A stretch of DNA of 32,166 nt from Burkholderiaceae bacterium (lineage in GTDB: Bacteria; Pseudomonadota; Gammaproteobacteria; Burkholderiales; Burkholderiaceae_C), in NCBI GenBank assembly GCA_018780645.1, contig JADMJJ010000099.1:1-32166 (forward strand). Reading direction: 5' to 3'. Of the stretch, positions 15,606-24,064 are shown piece after piece. Numbering within the stretch: position 1 is the stretch's first letter; every line of letters begins with the position of its first letter. A program made the translations under genes and the position numbers. Below the pieces are notes generated by a model. The model was not told where the DNA came from. It saw only the letters and a program-made list of their open reading frames with translations, and ran no database searches.

Positions 15606-18563
15606 ATGCAAACCCGCCGAAGGCTCAATCTGCTCAACCCGCCTCGTCTGTCCAAGCTCGCCGCCTGCCTGCTGGGCACCAGCTCGCTGCTTGCCAGCGC
15701 CCAGACCCCGGCCCCAGCGGCCGATACCAAGTCGCTTGAGTCGGTCGTGATCACCGGCTTCCGCGCCTCCTTGGAAAGCGCGCTGAACAAGAAGCGCGCC
15801 GACTCGGGCATTGTTGACGTCATCAAGGCCGAGGACATTGCCAAGTTCCCCGACACCAATCTGGCCGAATCGCTGCAGCGCATTCCCGGCGTGGTCATCG
15901 ACCGCGATGCCGGTGAGGGCCGCAACATCACCGTGCGGGGCCTGGGCCTGGACTTCACCCGGGTGCGCATCAACGGCATCGAGGCGCTGGCCACCACCGG
16001 CGGCACCGACAGCTCGGGCGGCGCCAACCGCTCGCGGGGCTTCGACTTCAATGTCTTTGCCGCCGAGCTGTTCAACTCGATCACCGTGCGCAAGAGTTCG
16101 TCGGCCGATGTCGATGAAGGTTCTCTGGGCGCCACCGTCGATCTGCAAACCTCGCGGCCGTTCGACTTCAAGAACTTCACCTCCACCGTGTCGGTGAAGG
16201 GGCGCTACAACGATTTGTCGGGCTCGACCGATCCGCGCATGGCCTTTCTGGTGGCCAACACCTTTGCGGACCGCAAGGTCGGCGTGTTGCTGTCGGGCGC
16301 CTATTCCAAGCGCACCTTGCTGGAAGAGGGCTTCTCCACCGTGCGTTGGGACAATGGCGCCTCGTCGGGCGGCTGGTGCGCCCCGACCGGTGTGACGCCG
16401 GCCAATCCGACGAATTCCACCGCCACCACCTGCGGCCCGGCCGCGCAGGGCGTGCCGCGCCTGGTCGGCACGCCGGAAAACATTGCAGCCTATGACGCCG
16501 CACGCAGCGCCAGCAACTTCCACCCGCGCCTGCCGCGCTACGGCCGCCTGACCCATGACCAGGACCGCCTGGGCCTGACCGGCGCCGTGCAGTTCAAACC
16601 CCAGGACGGCACGCTGCTGACTCTGGACATGCTGTATGCCAAGCTCAAGGCCACCCGCCAGGAAGACTTCCTGGAGGCGATCTCCTTCAGCCGCAGCGCC
16701 GCACAAGGCGGCAAGCCGCAGACCAGTGTCGTCAATGCCAGCTATGCCGCCAACGGCGCCCTGGAGACGGCCACCTTCAATGGCGTGGACATCCGCGCCG
16801 AGTCGCGTTTCGACGAGCTGACCACCACCTTCACCCAGCCCACGTTGACCCTGGAGCAGGACTTCGGTGACTACTGGAAGCTCAATGCCAAGGTCGGCCG
16901 CGCCCAGTCCAAGTTCCGCAACCCGGTGCAGACCACGACGACGCTCGATGCGCTGAACGTCAATGGCTACACCATGGACTTCCGTGGCAATGACCGCCTG
17001 CCGGCGATCGGCTACCCCTTCGATCCGACCAAGGTTGGCGGCGCGCTGACCCTGGTGCCGGTGCCGCAGGTGACCTCGGGCACCCAGCCCGGCACGGTGC
17101 CCAATACCACCACCAGCGAGATCCGCATCCGCCCGCAGGGCTCGAACAACCGCAACGACGTGGCCCAGCTGGATCTGGCCTGGGAGGCCATTCCCGACAA
17201 GCTCACCCTGCGCGCCGGTGGCAGTTACAAGCAATACCTGTTCGACACCTTCGAGTTCCGCCGCATCAACCAGAACGACACCGTCTTCGCGCCGCCGGCC
17301 GGCATGCCGATCGCCAACCTGACGACGATGCTGACCGGCTTCGGCAAGGGCCAGAGCCTGCCTGCCGGCACGCCGACGTCCTGGGTGATCCCGGACCTGA
17401 ACGCGATTGCCGCCGCCTACGATATCTATTGCAACTGCCTGAAGAGCGGCCCCGTCGGCGGCCCCGGCGACTTCACCCTGTCGTCGATCACCAACGGCAA
17501 CGCCCGCGGCAACAACCGCTCGGTCACCGAGACCGACACCGGCGGCTTCCTGATGGCCGACTTCAGCACTGCGCTCGGTGGCATCGCGCTGAAGGGCAAC
17601 CTGGGCGCACGCTATGTGAAGACCAAGCAGGTGGCCAATGGCTACCAGGCTGCGGCCGGGGGCACCGAGGTCTCGGTCACCAATGCCTATGACGACTGGC
17701 TGCCCGCGATCAATCTGTCGGCCAATCTGAGCAAGGACTTCGTCGTGCGTCTGGCCGCAGCCAAGGTGATGGCCCGTCCGCAACTGGGCAATCTGAACCC
17801 CGGCGGGACGATCAGCACCACCGGCACGTTGTCGGTCACCAGCGGCAATCCTTTGCTCAAGCCCTTCCGCGCCACCACCTTTGACAGCAGCTTCGAGTGG
17901 TACTTCAACAAGAACTCCTTCCTGGGCCTGGGCCTGTTCCAGAAGAACATCAGCACCTATATCCAGAGCCTTCGCACCACCATCCCGTTCAAGGACACCG
18001 GTCTGCCGCTGACACTGCTGCCGGCCAACTTCACCGGAGACGAGGTGTTCCAGGTCACGACGCCGATTAACACCAACGGCGGCAAGCTCACCGGCTTTGA
18101 GGTCAACTACCAGCAGCCCTTCACCTTCCTGCCGGGACGGTTCAAGAACTTCGGCGCGCTGGTGAACTACACCTACGTCAAGTCCAAGATCGACTACCAA
18201 GTTTCGCCGACCAGCACCACCGTCATCACCGACGACCTGCTGAACCTGAGCCCGAAGTCGTACAACGCCACCCTGTACTACGACGACGGCACCTTCAGCG
18301 CGCGCATCTCGGGCTCCTACCGCAGCGGCTTCCTGACCCGCGTGCCGGGCCAGAACAACAACGACGTCGAGGGCAAGAACAGCTCGATAAACGTTGACGC
18401 ATCGATCTCCTACAAGGTCAATGACAAGCTGGAGCTGACCCTGGAAGGCGTGAACCTGACCAACCAGGCCAACGACCAGTTCATCAGCCGCGCCCGCAAC
18501 AGCTCGGTCGTCTATCACGTCACCGGGCGCGAGATCCTGTTCGGCGCGCGCTACAAGTTCTAA
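15606..18563 (+). CDS. TonB-dependent outer membrane receptor for pectic oligosaccharides
   Basis: A 985-residue receptor. A signal peptide (about 1-33, ending SLLASAQ) and a TonB box (SVVITGFR, 46-53) precede a plug domain with IVDVIKAEDIAKFPDTNLAE and PGVVIDRDAGEGRNITVRGLG; a long 22-strand barrel then ends in the aromatic FGARYKF. The plug pattern belongs to the TonB-Xanth-Caul group, often tied to plant polysaccharide uptake. The frame opens at 15522, but the ATG at 15606 has GGAGACA in front and starts the signal peptide. It would import oligogalacturonides into the periplasm for TogB. The CE12 gene begins 4 bases after its stop. Substrate is inferred from context. Confidence 0.9.
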   Translation: MQTRRRLNLLNPPRLSKLAACLLGTSSLLASAQTPAPAADTKSLESVVITGFRASLESALNKKRADSGIVDVIKAEDIAKFPDTNLAESLQRIPGVVIDRDAGEGRNITVRGLGLDFTRVRINGIEALATTGGTDSSGGANRSRGFDFNVFAAELFNSITVRKSSSADVDEGSLGATVDLQTSRPFDFKNFTSTVSVKGRYNDLSGSTDPRMAFLVANTFADRKVGVLLSGAYSKRTLLEEGFSTVRWDNGASSGGWCAPTGVTPANPTNSTATTCGPAAQGVPRLVGTPENIAAYDAARSASNFHPRLPRYGRLTHDQDRLGLTGAVQFKPQDGTLLTLDMLYAKLKATRQEDFLEAISFSRSAAQGGKPQTSVVNASYAANGALETATFNGVDIRAESRFDELTTTFTQPTLTLEQDFGDYWKLNAKVGRAQSKFRNPVQTTTTLDALNVNGYTMDFRGNDRLPAIGYPFDPTKVGGALTLVPVPQVTSGTQPGTVPNTTTSEIRIRPQGSNNRNDVAQLDLAWEAIPDKLTLRAGGSYKQYLFDTFEFRRINQNDTVFAPPAGMPIANLTTMLTGFGKGQSLPAGTPTSWVIPDLNAIAAAYDIYCNCLKSGPVGGPGDFTLSSITNGNARGNNRSVTETDTGGFLMADFSTALGGIALKGNLGARYVKTKQVANGYQAAAGGTEVSVTNAYDDWLPAINLSANLSKDFVVRLAAAKVMARPQLGNLNPGGTISTTGTLSVTSGNPLLKPFRATTFDSSFEWYFNKNSFLGLGLFQKNISTYIQSLRTTIPFKDTGLPLTLLPANFTGDEVFQVTTPINTNGGKLTGFEVNYQQPFTFLPGRFKNFGALVNYTYVKSKIDYQVSPTSTTVITDDLLNLSPKSYNATLYYDDGTFSARISGSYRSGFLTRVPGQNNNDVEGKNSSINVDASISYKVNDKLELTLEGVNLTNQANDQFISRARNSSVVYHVTGREILFGARYKF

Positions 18564-18567
18564 GGCG

Positions 18568-19344
18568 ATGGAACTGCGACGCGGGTCTCAGTTGCTGGCG
18601 GCGCTTGTGCTGTCCGCTGCTGCCCAGGCCCAGCCGGTACGCGTGATCCTGGTGGGTGACTCCACCCTGGCCACGCGCAGCGGCTACGGCGACGCCCTGT
18701 GTCAGCGGTTCAGGCCGGACGTGGCCTGCATCAACCTGGCGCGGGGCGGGCGCAGCTCGGGCAGCTTCCGCGCCGAAGGGCTGTGGGATCGGGTGCAGGA
18801 CCTGCTGCGCGAGGGCTCCGGCTATCGCGCCAGCTATGTGCTGATCCAGTTCGGCCACAACGACCAGCCCGGCAAGCCGGGCCGTTCGACCGATCTGGCC
18901 ACCGAGTTCCCGGTCAATATGGCGCGCTATGTGACCGAGGTGAAGGCCTTGGGTGGCGTGCCTGTGCTGCTGACACCGCTGACGCGGCGCAGCTTCAAGG
19001 GTCAGGTCTTGCAGAACGACCTGCGGCCCTGGGCCGAGGCGAGCATCCGGGTGGCGGCGAGCGAGCTGGCGCCGTTGCTGGACCTGAATGCGCTGAGCTA
19101 TGCGGCGGTGCAGGCCATGGGGGAGGACGAGGCAGACACCCTGGCGATGGCGGAAAAACCCGCCGTCGGGGTGCCGGCCCTGCCGAGCTCGCAGTCCGAG
19201 CGCGCCGGTGCGGCGAACCCAATCTTTGATCGCACCCATCTGGGTGACAAGGGGGCGCGGGTGTTTTCCACCCTGGTCGCCCAAGAGTTGGTCCGGCTGC
19301 AGCCGGATCTCAAGAACTATCTGAAGGCCGAGCCCAAGCAGTAG
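18568..19344 (+). CDS. Secreted SGNH-type pectin/rhamnogalacturonan acetylesterase (CE12)
   Basis: A 258-residue protein with a signal peptide (1-21, ending AAAQA). SGNH blocks are clear: GDST (30-33, Ser32 nucleophile), ARGGRSS (58-64), GHND (96-99), and DRTHL (221-225) with Asp221 and His224. These fit carbohydrate esterase family 12, which includes rhamnogalacturonan acetylesterases and the pectin acetylesterase PaeY of soft-rot bacteria. Deacetylation opens pectin to esterase and lyase attack in the periplasm or outside the cell. It starts 4 bases after the receptor stop. Whether it prefers homogalacturonan or rhamnogalacturonan cannot be told; no rhamnogalacturonan lyase is present in the window. 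Confidence 0.88.
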   Translation: MELRRGSQLLAALVLSAAAQAQPVRVILVGDSTLATRSGYGDALCQRFRPDVACINLARGGRSSGSFRAEGLWDRVQDLLREGSGYRASYVLIQFGHNDQPGKPGRSTDLATEFPVNMARYVTEVKALGGVPVLLTPLTRRSFKGQVLQNDLRPWAEASIRVAASELAPLLDLNALSYAAVQAMGEDEADTLAMAEKPAVGVPALPSSQSERAGAANPIFDRTHLGDKGARVFSTLVAQELVRLQPDLKNYLKAEPKQ

Positions 19345-19375
19345 TCGGCCACCGTCCCTTCTATTGGAGACTGGC

Positions 19376-19933
19376 ATGAAATACCTCGTCGCTGCCTGCC
19401 TGGTTGCTGCTCCGCTGTGGCCGATTGCGGCTGTGGCACAGGCGCTGCCCATAGGCACCTTGATCACCGGCACGCTCAACGGCCAAGCCGACGGGCTGCT
19501 GGGCCTGGATCAGGGCTTTGCCGCCGTTAGCGGGTCCAACATCACCCATCTCGCCAACGAGCTGGAGTACCTCAGCAGCGACTATGCGCTGGGCATCGAC
19601 TTCCTGAGTGACGGCCAGGTCGTGTTCTACAACAACACCGATGCGCTCAGTTTGCCAGGCAGCTACGCGCTGACCTTCGACTTCAGCGGCCTGCCGCAGC
19701 CCTTGGCCGGCTTCACGCTGGGGTCGGGTCTTGCCGGCGGCAGCGTCACCGCCAGCCTGCTGAATGCACACAGCATCAGCATCACGCTGAACAACGTCGC
19801 CGTCGGCGAGGTCTATGGCAGCTTCAGCGGCCAGCTGCAGGTCAGCGCCGTGCCCGAGCCCGGCTCGGCGCTGCTCTTGCTGGCCGGCCTGGGCGCTGTG
19901 GGTGGCCTGCGTCGCTGCAAGGTGATCGCATGA
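19376..19933 (+). CDS. PEP-CTERM sorting-domain protein of the pectin operon
   Basis: A 185-residue protein with an N-terminal signal peptide (about 1-23) and a C-terminal VPEPGSALLLLAGLGAVGG segment followed by RR (159-180). This is the PEP-CTERM motif, hydrophobic helix and basic tail recognised by exosortase. The central part is rich in Gly, Ser, Leu and Asn, with a beta-sandwich look, and matches no family I recognise. ATG at 19376 follows GGAGA; an in-frame TTG at 19364 is rejected. Its stop overlaps the start of the PL1-CE8 fusion (ATGA at 19930-19933), so the two are made together. I infer a surface-anchored or exopolysaccharide-associated role in pectin binding, without direct evidence. 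Confidence 0.85.
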   Translation: MKYLVAACLVAAPLWPIAAVAQALPIGTLITGTLNGQADGLLGLDQGFAAVSGSNITHLANELEYLSSDYALGIDFLSDGQVVFYNNTDALSLPGSYALTFDFSGLPQPLAGFTLGSGLAGGSVTASLLNAHSISITLNNVAVGEVYGSFSGQLQVSAVPEPGSALLLLAGLGAVGGLRRCKVIA

Positions 19934-22740
19934 GCGCCCGTCGTCTGAAGGGCGCCTTGCTGGCGCTGCTGTGCACCACGCTGCAGGCGCAGGCGGCAAC
20001 CGACCCGGCGCTGCAGACCGCCCCCGGCGACGGTTGGGGCGCCGGCACCGTCGGCGGCAGCGCCGCCACGTCCGAGCACATCTACACCGTCATGAACCGG
20101 GCGCAACTGCTCAACGCGCTGGCCAATGGCGGCAACTCGCCCAAGATCATCAAGGTCGCCGGCACTATAGACATGAGCGAGGGCCTGCCCTTCGCCAACG
20201 GCGTGGACCAGAAGGCCCGCTCCCGCGTCAAGATGACGAGCAACACCACCTTGATCGGCGAGGGCCCCGGGGCCGGCTTCGTCAACGCCTGGATCGACAT
20301 CGCCAGTGTCAGCCAGGTGATCGTGCGCAATCTGCACATCGTCGCCCCCTGCGATGTCGCGCCGGTGTGGGACCCGAGCGACGGCGCCACCGGCAACTGG
20401 AACTCGGCCTACGACGCCATCGCCGTCACCACGGCCACACAGGTCTGGATCGACCACAACACCATCACCGATGATCCGGTCAGCGACGACACCCTGGCCA
20501 TCGAGAACGGCAAGACCCGCCAATGCCACGACGGCGCGATCGACATCACCAAGGGTGCCGACCTGGTCACGGTCTCATACAACGTCATCACCCGGCACGA
20601 CAAGAGCATGCTGATCGGCGGCTCGGACAGCCTGAGCAGCGACGCCGGCAGACTGCGCACGACGATCAGCAACAACGTCTTCAGCGGTGTCACCCAACGT
20701 GTGCCCCGCGTGCGCTTCGGCCAGGTCCATGTGTTCAACAACTACTTCGCCGGCAGCAAGAGCGCCAACCCCTACCCGCATGGCTACAGCATAGGCATCG
20801 GCAAGGCGGGCCTCGTGCTCTCGCAGGCCAATGTGTTCGCCATCGAAGGCGCCAGCGGCTGTGACGGCGTGGTCGGTTATCCCAGCAGTGACCGCAGCGG
20901 AGGCTTTCGCGACAGCGGCTCGCTGCTCAACGGCGCCCCCCTGGGCACCTGCACCGTGCAGCCCGGCACCGCCTGGACCCCGCCCTATGCCACCAAGCCG
21001 CGGCCGGTCGCCCTGGTCAAGGCCAATGCGCTGGCCCAGGCTGGTGCGGGCAAGCTGCTGAGCCAGATCAGCGGCCTGGGCAATGTCGATTCTGTGGCCG
21101 GCACCAAGCTGCCTGCGGCCCAGGAGACGGCGGTGCATACCGACACGCGCCTGTCGCTGTCCTTCGATGCGCCGCCGAACTTGGGTACCAGCGGCACCAT
21201 CACGGTTCGCCGCGTCAGCGACGATGCCGTGGTTGACAGCATTGACATCAGCGCCACGCCGGCCGCCAGCGACACACAGGTGCTGCTGCCCAAGACCAAT
21301 CTCGAGATCGACGCGCTGGGCCTCGGAGCAATGCCCGAGAACGCCAGCTTCGCCCGCTATGTCTGGTATCGGCCGGTGACGGTCAGGGGCAGCAGCGCCA
21401 CGGTCAAGCTGCGCAGCAACAAGCTGGACTTCGGCACCGCCTACTACGTGACCATGGACGCCTCGGTGTTCACCGGCACGATCAAGGGCGCGGCCTTTGC
21501 CGGCATTTCCAAGGCCGATGGCTGGAGCTTCACCACCCGAGCAGCGCCCGGCAGCTACACCAGCCTGACGGTGGACGACAGCGGCACCACGGCCGACTTC
21601 CGCACGCTGCAGGGCGCGCTGAACTGGGTGATGAAGCATTGCTCGACCACCAGCTCGGCCAGCTACGGCTGCAACACGGTGGCCACACCCAAGACCATCG
21701 CCCTGGCCAATGGCATGTATCCCGAGCTGGCCGTGCTGCGCAAGGTCAGCAACTTGACGATCACCGGCGAGAGCCGCGGCGGCGTGATCGTCGGCGACAG
21801 CAATTTCGAGTCGCTGAACGCGGGCAGTGGTGCCAGCTCGGCAATACCTGGCACGGCCCTGTCCACCTCGGGCAAGACGCTGGGGCACCGGGTGCTGGGG
21901 GGAGGGCGTTCGGTGCTGCTGGTCGAGACCTCGGACCTGTTGACCTTGACCAACTTCACTTTGCAGAACACGCATGTCCGCTCGACCGCGTTCGACAATC
22001 AGGCCGAGGCGATCTACTTCAACACCAGCACCACGGTCGCGGCTGCACGGCTGGTCGCCAGGCAGATGAACTTCCACAGCCAGCAGGACACCCTGCAGCT
22101 CAAGGGCTACAACTGGTTCCACCAGTCGCTGGTGACCGGCAATGTCGACTTCATCTGGGGCAGCGTGATGGCCTCGCTGTTCGAGGACTGCGAGATCCGC
22201 TCGGTGGTCGATACGGCCAGCAGCTCGGCCGGCTTCATCCTGCAATCGCGGGCCACGGCCGGCGACAAGGGCTTTGTGTTCCTGAACAGCGCGCTGACGG
22301 CTGACCCCAGCGTGACTCAAGCCTATCTGGCCCGCAGCGGCGGCACGGCCACGACGACCTACACCGACAACATCGCCTTCATGAACACGCGTATGGGTGC
22401 ACACATCCTGCCGGTCGGCTGGTGTGTGGGCAGCGGCACCAGCAAGACGGGCGTGGGCGCCGGTGCCTGCGGCACCAACCCGCCTTCCTATGCGGGCACG
22501 GCCAACGGCGGCACGGTGGATGCCGCAGGCTGGCGCGAGCACGGCAGCATGGATCTGCAGGGCACGCCGCTGGATGTGTCCGCACGGCTGGGTGTTGCAT
22601 CGGTCAAGGTGGCGAATGTACCGACACCGTTGGCACTGGCCAAGCAGCTGGACTCGACCTCGGGCTACACGACCCGTGCCGAGATCTTCTTCAACTCGAC
22701 CGCTGGTGGCGGGCAGGGCAGCTGGGTGCCGACGCCTTGA
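19930..22740 (+). CDS. Secreted pectate lyase (PL1) - Ig-like - pectinesterase (CE8) fusion
   Basis: A 936-residue protein with a signal peptide (1-22, ending TLQAQA), a PL1 domain (about 35-385), a middle beta-rich Ig-like region (about 395-540: TRLSLSFDAPPNLGTSGTI) and a CE8 domain (about 540-930). PL1 motifs: WIDHNTI near 172, CHDGAIDITKGADLVTVSYN, and RVPRVRFGQVH near 256. CE8 motifs: NQAEAIYF near 690, QQDTLQL near 717 and GNVDFIWG near 736. The usual LGRPW arginine motif is altered to YLARSGG, so catalytic details may differ from standard esterases. It is translationally coupled to the PEP-CTERM protein. Domain order is opposite to the 5328-7664 fusion. Confidence 0.9.
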   Translation: MSARRLKGALLALLCTTLQAQAATDPALQTAPGDGWGAGTVGGSAATSEHIYTVMNRAQLLNALANGGNSPKIIKVAGTIDMSEGLPFANGVDQKARSRVKMTSNTTLIGEGPGAGFVNAWIDIASVSQVIVRNLHIVAPCDVAPVWDPSDGATGNWNSAYDAIAVTTATQVWIDHNTITDDPVSDDTLAIENGKTRQCHDGAIDITKGADLVTVSYNVITRHDKSMLIGGSDSLSSDAGRLRTTISNNVFSGVTQRVPRVRFGQVHVFNNYFAGSKSANPYPHGYSIGIGKAGLVLSQANVFAIEGASGCDGVVGYPSSDRSGGFRDSGSLLNGAPLGTCTVQPGTAWTPPYATKPRPVALVKANALAQAGAGKLLSQISGLGNVDSVAGTKLPAAQETAVHTDTRLSLSFDAPPNLGTSGTITVRRVSDDAVVDSIDISATPAASDTQVLLPKTNLEIDALGLGAMPENASFARYVWYRPVTVRGSSATVKLRSNKLDFGTAYYVTMDASVFTGTIKGAAFAGISKADGWSFTTRAAPGSYTSLTVDDSGTTADFRTLQGALNWVMKHCSTTSSASYGCNTVATPKTIALANGMYPELAVLRKVSNLTITGESRGGVIVGDSNFESLNAGSGASSAIPGTALSTSGKTLGHRVLGGGRSVLLVETSDLLTLTNFTLQNTHVRSTAFDNQAEAIYFNTSTTVAAARLVARQMNFHSQQDTLQLKGYNWFHQSLVTGNVDFIWGSVMASLFEDCEIRSVVDTASSSAGFILQSRATAGDKGFVFLNSALTADPSVTQAYLARSGGTATTTYTDNIAFMNTRMGAHILPVGWCVGSGTSKTGVGAGACGTNPPSYAGTANGGTVDAAGWREHGSMDLQGTPLDVSARLGVASVKVANVPTPLALAKQLDSTSGYTTRAEIFFNSTAGGGQGSWVPTP

Positions 22741-22750
22741 CCGAGCGTGC

Positions 22751-24064
22751 CTATCGGGGCTTGAACAGCGAGCCCCAGCCGGCGCTGGGGCTCATGTCAT
22801 GCACGTTCCAGTCGGCGACGACAAAGGGCCGCCGCGCGGGAGGATAGGTAGGGTAGCCCATCGCATTCTCTCGCTCCGAATCGATGATCTTGCCCCGGCT
22901 CTCCGCCACGTCGGACAGCAGCTTGAAGTCGATCGGGTCGCGAGCCCAGGGGCGGGCACCGACGGCCAACGGCAACTCGTCCTCCAGCCTTTCTGCCGGA
23001 ATGATGGACAGCCCTGCGGGCAAATTGGGCTCGGCCGCCTTGACGATGCGTGCCCGGCCGGCGGTATAGACCCCTGTCTGCGCGACAGCCTTGCCGCCGT
23101 CATCGACGGCAATATTGTCCCGCAGGAACAGCTCCACATCGCCGTGGCCGCCCAGCGGAAACAGCGGCGTGTTCGGCCTGGTGTCCGGCCCCTGACGATA
23201 AACATTGCCGACCAGCGTCACCTTGCCGGTCAGATAGGCATGGCCCAGCCACTCGTGGGCAACTAGGTTGTAGTGCACGGCCTTGGCGCCGGGGTTGTAG
23301 ATCAGGTTGTTGACCATGGCCGCCTGTACGCCGCCCTTGAACAGCGCGTTGCGTTCGACGTTCGACGCGTAGAGATTGGCATAGAGCAGGATGCCGGTGG
23401 CGTTGTCATGCACCAGCGTGCCCTTGGAGTGCTCGTCCTTCTCGTGCACCGAGTGGGCCAGGCCCTCGTAGATCAGGTTGTGGCTGTAGGTGATGTGGTG
23501 CGAGGTGTTGCGCCGCCAATCCTCGGGCGAGGCGCCGTCGAAGCGCGGGCCGCCCACCGACAGGTTCTCGTCCGTCGCCCAGGAGAAGCTGCAGTGATCG
23601 ACGATCACCCGGTGCGCGCCTCCGACGGTGGAGACGCCGTCCTGGTCGGCGCCGCTCTTCTTGGCGCGGCCAAACTCGCCGGGGCGGAACATCAGGTGCT
23701 GGATGATCACATCGTGGGTTGCGATGTTCGTCTCGGCCTTGATCACGGTGATGCCGGGGTCGGGCGCGGTCTGGCCGGCAATGGTCAGGAAGGGGTGCCG
23801 TATCGTCATGTTGTGGCCAGCCATGTCGATCACGCCGCCGACCTCGAACACGACGATGCGCGGGCCCTCCGTCTCGATCGCCTCGCGGTAGGAGCCGGGG
23901 CCGCTGGCGCTCAGATTCGTCACCTTGATGATGCGGCCGCCGCGGCCACCGCGGGTGTCGGCGGCCCAACCGGCGGCGTCGAAGCTGGCACGGTTCAACT
24001 GGGCGCTGGCCTGGGCCGACAGCAGCAGGGCGGTGGCCAGCGCCACTGGCAGGAGCTGGGTCAT
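22751..24064 (-). CDS. Secreted pectate lyase-like protein, parallel beta-helix (PL1-related)
   Basis: A 437-residue protein with a signal peptide (about 1-21, ending SAQASA). GGRGGRIIKVTNLSASGPGS, EGPRIVVFEVGG, LTIAGQTAPDPGITV and VIVDHCSFSWATDEN mark the pectate lyase subgroup with a right-handed beta-helix common in polysaccharide-degrading loci. Its start overlaps the kdgK stop (ATGA at 24061-24064), so it is expressed from the KdgR-controlled kdgK promoter. It converges on the PL1-CE8 gene with only 10 bases between stops. It differs clearly from the PL1 domains of the two fusions, so it may attack another part of pectin. Its exact substrate is not known. Confidence 0.85.
   Translation of the reverse strand: MTQLLPVALATALLLSAQASAQLNRASFDAAGWAADTRGGRGGRIIKVTNLSASGPGSYREAIETEGPRIVVFEVGGVIDMAGHNMTIRHPFLTIAGQTAPDPGITVIKAETNIATHDVIIQHLMFRPGEFGRAKKSGADQDGVSTVGGAHRVIVDHCSFSWATDENLSVGGPRFDGASPEDWRRNTSHHITYSHNLIYEGLAHSVHEKDEHSKGTLVHDNATGILLYANLYASNVERNALFKGGVQAAMVNNLIYNPGAKAVHYNLVAHEWLGHAYLTGKVTLVGNVYRQGPDTRPNTPLFPLGGHGDVELFLRDNIAVDDGGKAVAQTGVYTAGRARIVKAAEPNLPAGLSIIPAERLEDELPLAVGARPWARDPIDFKLLSDVAESRGKIIDSERENAMGYPTYPPARRPFVVADWNVHDMSPSAGWGSLFKPR
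22770..22793. terminator. Bidirectional hairpin at the convergent gene junction
   Basis: GAGCCCCAGC (22770-22779) and GCTGGGGCTC (22784-22793) form a perfect 10-bp stem with loop CGGC. It lies within the last codons of the minus-strand lyase and just beyond the plus-strand fusion stop. It could end plus-strand transcripts, but there is no T-run, so factor-independent termination is uncertain. Confidence 0.45.

Noticed and set aside
15369-18518. A 1049-codon open frame on the minus strand opposite the TonB receptor
   Set aside because: It is a shadow of the GC-rich receptor gene: composition is repetitive in Gly, Val, Gln and His, no domain is recognisable, and the plus-strand frame has clear receptor motifs.
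20575-22542. A 655-codon minus-strand frame opposite the PL1-CE8 fusion
   Set aside because: Shadow frame with low-complexity Gly/Ala/Arg/His composition and no motifs; the opposite strand has intact catalytic motifs.
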